Shown: piece by piece, positions 11,320 to 22,421 of the stretch
How the letters are laid out: each line of letters begins with the position of its first letter
How positions within the stretch are numbered: the first letter of the stretch is position 1
Origin: Plantago major
Taxonomy: Eukaryota > Streptophyta > Magnoliopsida > Lamiales > Plantaginaceae
NCBI GenBank assembly: GCA_026545765.1
Contig: CM048844.1
Coordinates: forward strand, 53,788,932 to 53,852,931
Direction of reading: 5' to 3'
Length of the DNA stretch: 64,000 nucleotides
Program-made: the position numbers and the translations under genes
The notes under the pieces: generated by a model
What the model was told of the DNA's origin: nothing
The model's input: the letters and a program-made list of their open reading frames with translations, nothing else
The model's database searches: none

Positions 11320-12462
11320 AGCATCCAGTTGGATTTGAATCTTCTTCCTTTCTTCAATGAGCATAGCTCTCTGATTTCTGTTGAAATTTCTCCTATATTT
11401 CTTCTCACATGTCTTTAGCTTGTTGTAAGCTGGGCAGTCTCTTTTAAAGTGACCAGGTTTTTGACAATAGAAACAAATATCGTTTAGATTTACGCTCCTC
11501 GATTTTCGATGCTTCTTTGGCGGTGCTTGTTCAAATGAACTAGTCAATTGCATACTTTTGTATTGGTGATAGTTGGGACCTAGATGCTTTTTCAGCTTCT
11601 CTTTGGTCCTTCTTCATTCATTCTCCTGACTGACATACTTTCTCATATTCTTTACAGCAAGAGCATTTTCCTCAGTCATCTCTTTGGTATCCTTCTTTTC
11701 AGAAGTACCGTGAGTTACTAGAGCGACATTCTGCGATGTTTCAGCAGCCATATGTCCTCTTTGCTTTGTCTCATAGTTGACAGTTGCCAAGTGTGAGAAA
11801 AGCTCCACTGGAGTAATGTTAGGCATTCCTTGGTTGAAATAGAAGTACTAAGTATGTTGCTAGTTTTGATTTAAACTTCTCACGATAGTCTTAACCTTTT
11901 CAGAGTTAGAATATCTCCACTTTCACCAAGTGCAGCAATTTCACTCATCAGTATTGTGAACCTGAAATCAAGTTCTTCAAGAGTCTCAGTGGGACCTTGT
12001 TTATAGTTTTGGAATTTAAGCTTCAAAACTTCGAACTTGTTTTCCTTGGTTTTCTCAGTACCGACACAGATTTCTTTAATCAGTGACCAGGCCTCTTTCA
12101 CCGTTTTTGCACACCACAATTTGCACTGTATGTGGTCTGGAGTAGAACGTATGATGATGTTTCTTGATTGACCATCTAGCCTATTTCTCTTGGAATCTTC
12201 CAATGTCCCGAGATGTATGGGATTTGGTTCATAAGCAATTTCACCAGTTGGTCTAACAATTGTAGTTGTGCTAGATGTGGAGGTATCAACAACCTCTGTG
12301 TCAGTAAGTTCCTTGTCTCGACCATTTGAAACTTCAATGTATTGCTTCTCTCTTTATAACTTCGATTATTTCGTCACTGATAGCTTCCAGGTGAAGCATC
12401 ATGTTGTTCTTCCATTTTTCATAATTCTCTTGTTTGAGAACGGGAGCGTCGCTTAACGACAT
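11320..12462 (-). pseudogene. gag: gag 5' part of copy B, broken
   Basis: Gag starts at ATG 12462 (MSLSDAPVLK). The capsid-like region, with the NIIIRST and KENKFEVLKLKFQN segments, runs to about 11614, and a CFYCQKPGHFKRDC zinc knuckle lies near 11480-11440. Frame changes occur near 11905, 11830 and 11600, and an internal deletion near 12350 removed the stretch after VIK. Sequence homologous to gag stops at about 11320, where the LTR fragment begins. Confidence 0.85.
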
Positions 12463-12566
12463 CCTGCAATAAACACACTAAACAAACAAATCAAGTGTAG
12501 GTGGTAAGCGGTTAGTAGGAACTTATCTAGGATCTAGGTTCAGTGCAGAAGGCTTGGGAACCTCCT

Positions 12567-12578
12567 ACACTGATACCA
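12567..12578 (-). other. Degenerate primer-binding site, copy B
   Basis: It occupies the position of the iMet tRNA site beside the LTR but has two mismatches to TGGTATCAGAGC on the minus strand. Confidence 0.75.
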
Positions 12579-12580
12579 CT

Positions 12581-13968
12581 TGTTGGTCCAGATAACGACA
12601 AAGTAAAAGACTGGGGGGGGGGTGAATAGTCTTTTAAAACTTTTGACGATAAAACAGTTTCTCAGATACTTGTGAAGGTATCTAATACTTAGTCTCAGAG
12701 AGCGGAAGTCTTTTCTGATAAGTGCACGTGCTCAGCAAGCTATAATGTGTGTAAGTACTCATCAAGTAATAAGTAATACAGAAAGTAAGTGCAAAAAGTA
12801 AATAACACAAAGCTTTTTATAGTGGTATCTTAAGGTGGCGTAATCCCTCAACTAATACACTCGCCCTTTCTCAGGACTTGAATTCACTAAAATAAGACGT
12901 GAGTTCCTCTTACAAAATCCTATCTCTTGATCTCTTTTAACACTAGGTTCCCAACCAAGTGTTCCCCCTGAGTTATTCATTGGTTTCCACAATCAAGTAC
13001 TTCCTCTACATAGTAACCTATGTGCTATTCCTTAGTTTCCCAAACTAAGTACTTCCTATGCTCAACGTCTATTGGTGTTTTGGTTATGGTAGTTTGTCAG
13101 GTGAGCAGTCTCTTAATAAGTTCTGCAGTTATGTAGGAGTGCTCTTGTAGAATCAAGATTATTTAATACACGTTTTAATGTATGGTAACTTGTTGTTTAC
13201 TGACCCAACTCTTAATTAAGTTCAATAGAATGAATCTGAGATATTAGTCGTGCTATTTAGAATTCATGAGCTTTAGTCGTAACAGAAAGCTAGAGAGTAA
13301 GTAGGCAGAAGGCTTGTACGCTTGAGTGTAATGTATGAAGTTCTGTGTATTCATTGTGTCTTTCAAGCATTCTAGGTGGTGAAATTTATAGTTGAAAATC
13401 ATTCCGTTTGAATTATTATCCGTTAGACTCAATGAAATTTAAACTATTGATATCTGAAGTTAGTACGGCAATGAGCTTTCTCTCTTTTCAGAGATTTCGT
13501 CTTTTGTTCAGAATCTCTATCTGCGTAATAAATGCACTGTACCAACTTTTGTCCTGTAGTGTCAACGGAACAATGGAAGCTATCTGAGGCTTTGCAAGTC
13601 CTATCTCAATGACCTTTAGTTCATCAGAAACCTATTGAAACGTTTGTCTCTCAGACACTTAGTTTCTTCAAGGTATCTGAGCCAAGGTATCTGAGGACAC
13701 AATTTTCCTTAGTCTTCAGCAATCTTGTGCAGTCTTTTGATCTTCAATAGAAGAGTTCTTCTGCTGGATGCTTCCTTCTTGGTCTTCTTCAAAGATATAA
13801 AAATTACATTCAGAGACCTAACATCCTATACAAGATTTGCTAGACTAACATACTCAGTAAGCTTCCACTTTCACAATGTTCAAGTGAACTAAGAGTACTT
13901 GTTACCTTTCTGAGCTAAGATAAGTCATTATGGTTTACTGATAAAAATCTAATCAGATATTCGTAACA
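12581..13968 (-). repeat. 5' LTR of copy B
   Basis: The LTR is 1388 bp, from TGTTGGTCC at 12581 to GTAACA at 13968. The TATA region (13383-13390) has one change from the TATAAATA seen in the other copies. A G run near 12613 marks the LTR 3' end. It is joined on the right to pol of copy D. Confidence 0.9.
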
Positions 13969-16032
13969 CATTATGAGCTGCAAAGGCTAGAAATAGTCTG
14001 ATTGCATCCAATCTTGCAACTGGAGCATATGACTGATCAAAATCTAGTCCCTCGGTCTGGGTGAATCCCTTGGCAACCAACCTTGCTTTGTTTCTGGTTA
14101 TTTCACCAGACTCATTCATCTTGTTTCTAAAAACCTAATTAGTTCCTATGATAGATATTCCATCAATATAGTGAACTAGTTTCCAGACTCTGTTTCTCTC
14201 AAATTGATCCAATTCCTCTTGCATTGATGAGATCCAATCTTGATCTCTTAATGCTTCTTCAATGGTCTTTGGTTCAATGTCTGAGATGAAAAAACTGTAT
14301 ATTAGAATTTGCATTTTCAGCAATTGCTCACCTAGTTCTTACCCCTTGGTCTAAAGGACCAATCACATCCTTTACAGGATGATCTCTTATCCATTTCATA
14401 ATGGGTTTAGAACTAGTTGGATCATTATCATCCTGATTCATTTCTGTATCATTATGATCATGAAAAGATACTTGTTCAGTATCTGAGATATCTGGCACTT
14501 GCAATGTGCTTGGGATATCTAACACTTGTTCAGTGACTAGGGTATTTGAGACGGGATTCACAACATCTGCCTGCTCAGTTACATCTTCATGATGAATATT
14601 CTCAGTGTCTTGATCCATTTCTGGATTTCCCATGGAAAACTCTCCACAATGTCTTAGAGTCATCTGGTTGTTACTTGTTCAGAATCCTTGATCATAAGTT
14701 CTTTGAACCTATCTGAGAGTTCTTCATTCAAGGGTATTTTCTTGTTTCCTTCATAGAATACTACATGGACAGATTCTTCAATCTTTTGTGTCCTTATGTC
14801 GTAGATTCTGTAGGCTTTGCTATTCATTGAATAACCAAGAAATACACCTTCATCTGCCTTTGGGTTAAATATTCTAAGATATTATTTTCCATTGTTAAGA
14901 AGAAAACATATGCAACCAAACACCTTTTAATGTTTGATACTAGGGGGTCTACCAATCAATAACTCATAAGGAGTCTTATCATGGTGTTTGTTGATCAAAC
15001 ATATATTTTGAGTGTAGCATGTTGTGTTTAAAGCTTCAACCCAATAGATTTTACTTATTTCAGTGTCAGCAAGCATTGTTCCTGGTGCTTCTTTTAGGGT
15101 CCTATTCTTCCTTTCAGCAACACCATTTTGTTTTGGTGTCCTTACTGAAGATAGTTGATGTTGTATACCTTTGCAAGTATAAAACTCTTTTATATACTGG
15201 TTCACAAACACAATACCATGGTCTGTTCTGATCACATATACCTTGTCATTTTTCATGACTTCAAGCTTATTCAGCAGGCTTAGTATCTCGACCCTTGCGT
15301 CAGATTTCTGTTTGAGAAAAACAACCCAAGAGAATCTTGAGTAATCATATACAACAACCAGACCATACTTCTTTCCTGCATATCTAGTTACTGAGGACAC
15401 AAAGAGATCCATATGTAACAGTTACAGTGGCCTCACACTGGAATGTCTAGTTTTAGACTTGAAAGATGTTTTGGCTTGTTTCCCTAGTTGGCAAGCTGAG
15501 CATACTCCATCTTTCTTGTATGCCATCCTAGGTAATCCAACAACCAATTCTTTCCTAGATAGCTTGTTCAGAGTTTTGATATTCATGTGACTCATCCTTT
15601 TTTGTGCCATAATCAATTTTCTTCAGTGTAGCCTAATTGACTCACCATGAGGCATTCTTCAGTTGTGGCGGATGCCTAGTCAGCAACATAGTGAATCCCT
15701 TTCCGCCTAGCATCCAAGACTACCTGCTTTGACTCATTGTCAATCAATTTGCAGAATTTAGATTTGATCTTCACTGAGAACCCTTTTTCAGCAAATTGAC
15801 TCATGCTAAAAAGATTATATTTAAATCCCTTCACAAGCACTACTCCAGTGATTGTAAGGGCTCTAATTTGTAGATCTCCAAATCCTACAGTTGGATTCAC
15901 TTCTCCTCTAGCAAACCTAATGTCTGGTCCGGTATTGCATACTCTGTAGTTGACCAGATTCGTTTAGTCTCCTGTTCGGTGCTTCCCACATCCACTATCA
16001 AAATGCCACGTTGGATTCTTCTTTAGAGTGTT
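13969..16032 (-). pseudogene. pol: pol of copy D (PR, INT, start of RT), broken
   Basis: The coding strand starts at the protease region near 16030. The integrase zinc region (RMSHMN...CSACQLGKQ) lies at about 15610-15480, and the integrase core at 15412-14927 has HMDLF, RTDHG and NGVAERKNR. A linker follows and then the start of RT, cut at 13969 by copy B. The second aspartate context and the glutamate are present, but frames change near 15900, 15670, 15420, 14920 and 14330, and several codons are stops. Non-functional. Confidence 0.87.
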
Positions 16033-18326
16033 TGTAACGCCCCGACTTTTGGGTTTTTAAAAGGAGTGAATTTCATTCGGGACGTCGGGCAAAAACAGAG
16101 CTGAAACGTTTAGTGAAACATGGGAAGTTACAGACAAACTTTCATTTGAAGTTACTAGAATAAAAATATATTTTATTCAGCAATTAAAACCACAAGATTT
16201 TCAACATTCTTATCTTTAAAAGATACACAATATAACTGGAAATGACATTATTTTCATTGACAAAAATCCCAAATCCCAACCACTCTCTTAGTTCGCTGAG
16301 TTTATCGGTTGTTCATTCTTCGCCGCGATCTCACCTACAAGGAAGGGAATAAAAACAAGTGTGAGAAAAACTCAATGAGTGTTCAAAGATTTTCGTGTGA
16401 AGTTTTCATTAAAATCATTTTAATAAACATTGAAGAACATAAATAGAAAATACTTTCAATAACATGTACTTTTCGAAAAAACATTATTTCATGCCGCTCC
16501 TTATAACCCCACAGTAAAACAGGCCTTATGTCTCCCTGATAGTCGATCAAACTATCCAGGTGACACCGCCATGGTATGTGGTGGAATTCTACGACCCAAC
16601 TAAATCAGTGAAGGCTTCTATCACTCGATTTAAAGGGAATGGACAAAGGAAACCGACAAGTAGCTCGCCAGACACAACTGACCAAACTACAAGCATGCTA
16701 AAACTCTTTCGTGATTTGGTTTTTATGCAATAGAACATGCGTTTTGGAAACCATGCATTACTTATATATAAGTTGAAAACATATTAAAATACCTTCCAGG
16801 TTTTGAAAATAATTCATATATATAGTTTTGTAGAACACTCACATTTGAAGGTTAGGATGAGCAAGAACCATGAAAGTACTTGCAAGAAGAACAAGCTACA
16901 AACTTGAAAGAAAAAGACAATAGTACTTGAAGATTTTTGGGAGAAAATGCCCAAAACATTTTTGGACAAATGAGGGCTGGAAAAAGAGGGTATTTATAGG
17001 GTGGATTTAGGGAAGGTGGAATGGTTGAAGAGCTAAAAATAAATTGCAATTTAAATGGCTTAAATTGCACTTAAAACTCATGATATAAAACCAACAATAA
17101 ATGAGCCAAAATTAAGAGAGACCTTTCACATTTTTCTCCACATTTAAACACAATAACTAATGATAAATTATCAGATTTTTCTTGGGAAAAAGCTCAAAAA
17201 CGTTTTTGGTATCACATAGGTCATTTGTACACAAAAATAAAATGTGACACACAAAAAATGCAACACTTAGAGCAATTAAATTGAACTCACAATTACATAT
17301 GCATATGTAACAATTAAACATAAAATATTGAACATGCCTATGTAATATTTAACTTACAATTAGACATGCATAAGTAACATAAAAGAGAAACGAAAAGAAA
17401 ATCAGAACGTTGATCGAAACATAGCTGGAACATAGCATGTAACATTCGACATTACAAGTGACCTTTCGCACCGTAACATGAAAAGAAATAAAAATATTTT
17501 ATTCATTAAAGAAACCTCAAGTTACCAAACTCTTGTATTTTGAAATATATGAATATAAACTAACACTTCAATTTCTAAACATTAAGAGAGCCACACACAC
17601 ATAAAGACATGCATGTAAATTGCATAATTCAAAAGTGACTCTTCACATTATAAATAAATCAAAGCACACAAATAAATACCTTGTATTGAATTAGTTAATT
17701 AAAATGAAGACTCTTCACATAAATTATCAAATCAAGCACATACATAAAGACATACATTTAAATAAGATAATTAAAAAGATACACTTGGACTTCTCTCCTA
17801 ACTTAACTACTATTAATAGAACACATAATGAACTCACATGAAGGCAATTTAAGTTAATCTTTAAATCTAATCAAGCCACACAAATAATGACATACATTAA
17901 AATACATAATTAAAATGGCTATTCACATTATACATCATTCAAATCAAACAAATAATGTCTTGAATTAAGCTAGACAATTAAAAAAAAGTCTTGTCACATT
18001 AATGATTCATAAAGATAATTTAAGAGAGGTCTTTCCAATTATTTTAAAATAATTACACCAACAAATTAAAGGATAAAATAATCACATTTTTAAATAGGAA
18101 AAAATACACCAAAAATAATTTCTCTTCTTTTAATGAAAGTACAAAATAAATAACCACACATATTATAAATTGACAAGTTACATAGACTTTTAAAACAAAT
18201 AATAAACATCTAAAACAGTAACACAATCAAATTAAAATAATTCAAATATATTTTCATACAAATACACTAAAACAAGTAAAAGAATGCAAGGACATACTAA
18301 GGTACGTCAAAATCTGGGGTGTCACA
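16033..18326 (-). mobile_element. Solo LTR of a Ty3/gypsy element, 2294 bp
   Basis: The plus strand starts TGTAACGCCCCGAC and ends GGGGTGTCACA. It is bounded by a perfect 5-bp duplication GTGTT (16028-16032 and 18327-18331). Removing it restores the pol start of copy D. The minus strand reads TGTGACACCCCAGA at its 5' end, a start common in plant chromovirus-type LTRs, and carries CTATAAATACCC at about 16994-17004, so the LTR points left. There is no ORF or primer site. The sequence is AT-rich. The two ends are imperfect inverted copies of about 20 bases. Confidence 0.85.
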
Positions 18327-18354
18327 GTGTTCTGCAAAAAAAGGATACATGGAG

Positions 18355-19385
18355 TTAGGTTCCCATTCCAACAATGGAACCATCTAGACAAAAGTATCTC
18401 CCAGTAGGCATCCATTTCTGAATGTACTTCTTAGGAGTTTGCTTTTGTCTAGCAGGAACATAAGGAGGAATTCTAGGTAAATGATTAGTATCATTATTAT
18501 TAAGAACTATTTTCCTTCTTGGTGTGTTCCTTGGTGCTCCTCGTGGTGCTCTCAGATACCTGTCAGGTTGCTGAGTCTGCTTTTCAGCGAACTGAGCTTT
18601 CCTATTTAGATTTCTTCTAGTATTGGCATTCAGATTGCCTGTGGTTTGATCTTTTTTCCACTTCTGATGATTTATGTGAGAAACCCTAGCTTTTTATCCA
18701 TCGTTCTTGCTCTAGTTTGTATTCATGAGCAAGTTGTTTCCCAATGGCTTTATAACCAATGCCATTTCGATCACGAGGGGCAGATTGAGATCTCCTCTCA
18801 ACAGCCTTACTAGTTTCTGGGTCATCTTTCTTTCCAGAGAAAAGTGACATTAGAGAATTTGCCAGCTCCAGCAATCTTCCCTTTCATAGAGACATAGCAC
18901 TGTGGGTGATTACACTCTTCAATGTATTATTCCTTTTTCAGATCTTTCCCAACAGAATTCTTGGGGACTTGTTTTTCCCTGAAAGGCATGGTTGCAACTA
19001 CCTTTCCTTTGCCGGCAACCTTAGCTTTCTGACCAATGCTATAGGTTGTTTGGAAATAACCTTGCTGACCTCTGACAAATATTATTCTTTCATCATTCTT
19101 ATTCAGAATGATAGAATTATTTGTTTGAGTGTCTAGCCCAAGTCCTCCTTTCTCTGAGGCATCTCTTAAATAACAGTGTAACTCAGTTAGAGTGTCCCAA
19201 GCTTTAGCATAGGATTGAAAGGACACTTTCTTTTCATTGATTTCAAAATTCTCAATGAGAATTTTATCAAAGTTATTTTGCAGTTACTCAATTTCTTCCT
19301 TATGCCTTTTAGTAGTCTCAACTATCTGAGATTTCAAGAATGCATTCTCAGCATCCTTTGATTCAGATACCTTGTGCAATTATGC
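18355..19385 (-). pseudogene. gag: gag C-terminal part of copy D
   Basis: This continues the coding strand of 36478-37980 after removal of copy F. It encodes the end of the coiled coil, the AKAWDTLTELH segment, and the basic Arg/Asn-rich tail (NARRNL-like, RYL, PRNTPRRK). It ends at TAA 18355-18357. A stretch CTTTTTTTGCAG follows at once on the minus strand (18332-18343), resembling a splice acceptor at the gag-pol border. Several frame changes are present (about 18927, 18686). Confidence 0.82.
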
Positions 19386-19390
19386 ACACT

Positions 19391-20867
19391 TGTTGGTCCA
19401 GATAACGGCAAAGTAAAAAACTAGAGGGGGGCGGGGCTGAATAGTCTTTTAAAACTCTTGTCGATAAACACAGTTTCTCAGATATCTGTGAAGATATCTG
19501 ATACTTAATTTCAGAGAGCGAAAGACTTTCTGTGATAAGTGCACGTGCTCAGCAGAGTGAAAGTGTGTAAATACTTAACAAGATGAATAAAGCAAGGTAA
19601 ATGTAGTTAGTAAATAACACAAAAAATTATAGTAGTATCTGAAGGTGGCGTAATCCTTCAACTAATCCATTCAGCCTTTCTCAGACCTAGAATCCACTAA
19701 GATAGATAAATGAGGCACCCTTACAAATATCCTATCTCTCGATTCCTACAACACTTGGTTCCGAACCGAATGTTCCCCCTGAGTTGTTCCCCAGCTATCT
19801 GAGCCAAGTACTTCCTCTACTCAGAAACCTTTATAAGCTATTCCTTAGTTTCCAAAACTAAGTACCTCATGTGCTCAGTAACCTTGGAGTTGTTCTTTAG
19901 TTTCCCAAATTAAGTACTTCCTGTACTCCACGCCAGTTGGTGTGAGGTTAAGGTAGTTTGTCAGGTGAGCTTCTTTATAACTTACATAGTTATTTCAGAA
20001 AGCTTTATAGAATTAAGATTACTTAATACACTTCACAATGTATGGTAACTTGTTCTTTACTGACCCAAGTCTTTGTTAAATGTTTTAGAGAATGAATCTC
20101 AGATACTTGATCTTTTGATTCAACTCCTTACAGATAGTAATGCTTGTTAAGCATCAGGACACTTAGAACTTGTATACTACATAGAGTTCTATAGCTTTAG
20201 TGACAACAGAAAACTAGAAGGTATGTAGTAAGAAAGCTTGTATGCTTGAGAGATCACTTGAAGATATTCAGTAAGTTGTAGTTTCAGTGTGAGTTCAAGG
20301 TGTAAGTTCTTGGTGTTTTTTTCAGTGTTGTTTCAAGCATTCTAAGTGGTGATATTTATAGTTGAATTTGAAGCCGTTTGAATAGTATTCGTTAGGCTCA
20401 ATTCAAATTCAAACATTTATGTCCGAGCAATAAATGCATTGTACTATATTTGTTATGTTGTCTCAATGGATACGTGAAGCTTTCTGAGACTTGACACGTT
20501 CCTTACTCAATACACTTGTGTTCTCAGATATCCTTTGAGTAACTGGTTTAGTCAAAACATTTGTTGACTCAAGGTTTCTGGACATAGGTATCTGAGGAGG
20601 CTTTTTCTCCTTAATCTTCACCAATCTTGAGCAAACTTTAGTCTTCTGGAAATGAGTTCCTTTGCTTGGATGCTTCCTTCTTGGTCTTCTTCAAATAAAT
20701 AAAAATTACATTCAGAGACCTAACATCCTATACAAGATTTGCTAGACTAACATACTTAGTGATTTTCCTCTTTTACAGTGTTCAAGTGAACTAGAGTACT
20801 AAGCACCTTTCTGAGCTAAGATAAGTTATTAGGTTGCTGATCAAAATCTAAACAGATATTCCTCACA
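19391..20867 (-). repeat. 3' LTR of copy F
   Basis: The LTR is 1477 bp, TGTTGG (19391) to CTCACA (20867). No primer site follows TGTTGG on the left, as expected for a 3' LTR. A TATA box is at 20353-20360. Compared with the 5' LTR it lacks about 75 bases near 20409. Confidence 0.92.
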
Positions 20868-20881
20868 AATTTCCCCCTTTT
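20868..20881 (-). other. Polypurine tract of copy F
   Basis: The minus strand reads AAAAGGGGGAAATT directly before the LTR terminus, the expected plus-strand priming site for reverse transcription. Confidence 0.85.
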
Positions 20882-21259
20882 GATCAGTCAACGATGACTA
20901 TCGTTAAAACCTATTACAACTTGGAAGAGGGAACAATCCAACACTTAATCATTTCTTATGATCTTTTCAATTCATTTAATTAAGTGCAGAATGTAAACAT
21001 AAACTAAATCACAAGGTGTGATCTTTGCTGACAAGTTAACTTTTTATAGATGGATATCTGAGAGTAGGTTCATCAGATATGTTACAAGGAAAGTTCACAG
21101 ATAACTTTTACAATGAATAAACACATTTCAGAATAAGCAGCAAGATACAAAATACATAGTTGAATTAGGACAACAGGAGTAACCAAGCTCCAAGTAAACA
21201 TCCTAATTAACTAGTCTTTAAGTCTTCAAAAATCTTCAAGATTCCAGCAACTTCATGGA
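20882..21259 (-). other. 3' untranslated region between ORF4 and the polypurine tract
   Basis: AT-rich sequence of 378 bases without an ORF. It contains several TATCTGA-type words (for example 21053-21062) also common in the LTRs. I see no gene or strong structure. Confidence 0.6.
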
Positions 21260-22421
21260 TCAATTTACAAATTTCCTATCTCCAAATCTTTTGATGTCAT
21301 CTAAGTAGTCATAGAGCAAAGTCCTGACTAACATCTCAGTGTCCCTTGCATAACCACATATTTCTCTGTATGATTTGGTAGGAGTCTTCTTGGCAAAGTG
21401 TTTGACCCACAAATACTTTCCCCATTTCCAGGCATGCTCAATTCTGATATCTGATAGCTTGAAGTATTCATATATGATCCTCAGATATCTGATGTTACCA
21501 TTGTATTGATCTTCAGTCATGTAGAATGACTCAAAGGGTTCCACAGCAAGTCTTGGCCTTGTGCCTGTTCCAGTGAGGTTTGGGACTCTGTGCACATCAT
21601 CAGGTTTTCCATGAGGACACTCATCATTAAGGTCCTTCCTCATGGCTTCAACTCTCTTGACAACTTCAAAATCCAACCAAGCTTTGACATAATTGGTGTT
21701 GATCAAGATTGGCTTATCTTTTCTCCATGCCATAAGTTGTTGATTGGTGGGTACTAGAAATCTTTTTTCATTTACAAGCAAGTGCTTGAGTTCCAGTATC
21801 CAGTATCCATTTTTCTGATGAATACACCTGTAGGAGGAGGAGCTATTGTCAGTCTTCACATATTCAATCAGGGCATCTTCTGGCTTTTGTGGAAGTATCA
21901 TGCCAAACTTGATATCCCTTGCTCTCTTCCGTTTTTTCTTTGAATTTTCTCTTCGTGGATTGCTTGAAGATCTACCCTGGATAGACTTGTATTTCCAGAG
22001 GGTGTTTTAGCCCAATTGCTTTGCAGCAATAGGCTCAGGTAAGCTAAATTCCCTTTTTCTTTTTCTGTCAAGAGGAGTTTCATCATCATCAATAAAGTTG
22101 TACTTGGGAGATTTGCATGCATCTTTATTGCCTTGGGATTTGATTTGGTCTTCTTCTTCTTCTTCAGAAGACTTTTCAATCCCTATTACTTGTCTTCTCC
22201 TTGGGGACTTGGTTCCCTTTGGAAGTCTCTGTGATCTTGCCTGTAATTTGGCCCTTGTTGTCATTCCTTGTTCAGGAATATGCTGAGTTGATGCTACTAT
22301 ATGACTAGCAGCTTGACTGAAGCAGGGCTCATTTATTCTGAGAGGTGGTTGTTCAGATTTTCTTTTTTTTCCCTCTTCCTCTTCCTCTATGAGCACCTTG
22401 AGATCCTTCCCCCTTAGTCAT
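21260..22421 (-). pseudogene. ORF4 of copy F: unknown protein with basic region and C-terminal domain
   Basis: The frame starts at ATG 22421, 28 bases after the ORF3 stop, and ends at TGA/TAA near 21260, about 387 codons. An A-run near 22355 shifts the frame and one in-frame stop lies near 22011; otherwise the reading is continuous. The N-terminal part has Arg/Lys-rich and Glu-rich stretches, and a cluster KKKRKRAR (near 21925) looks like a nuclear localisation signal. The last 215 residues form a globular-looking domain rich in Trp, Tyr and charged residues, with segments such as WILELKHLLVNEK and IEHAWKWGKYLWVKHF. I do not recognise it. No membrane segment or known catalytic motif is visible. 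It could be a separate gene or the last exon of ORF3. Confidence 0.6.

Larger units (their letters stand above)
8993..13968 (-). mobile_element. Sirevirus-type element, copy B (5' LTR, gag, then ORF3; pol deleted)
   Basis: The right part has a 5' LTR (12581-13968) and gag (11320-12462). The left part (8993-10660) is the 3' half of ORF3 in the same orientation. A 659-bp fragment of an unrelated LTR lies between them. The simplest reading is one element that lost pol and the front of ORF3 in a deletion with one breakpoint in a nested gypsy LTR. Two separate partial elements are possible but need more events. The element sits inside pol of copy D (right flank CATTA at 13969) and is itself interrupted by copy A. 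Confidence 0.72.

Noticed and set aside
16852-17070. 72-codon minus-strand frame in the solo LTR
   Set aside because: It falls in the leader part of an LTR just after the TATA box, and its Phe/Ser/Pro-rich composition only reflects base composition.
16033-18326. Helitron, MITE or host intron
   Set aside because: A 5-bp duplication with TG...CA ends and a TATA box fits an LTR; there are no TC...CTRR ends, and the inverted similarity of the ends is too short and imperfect for a DNA transposon of this size.
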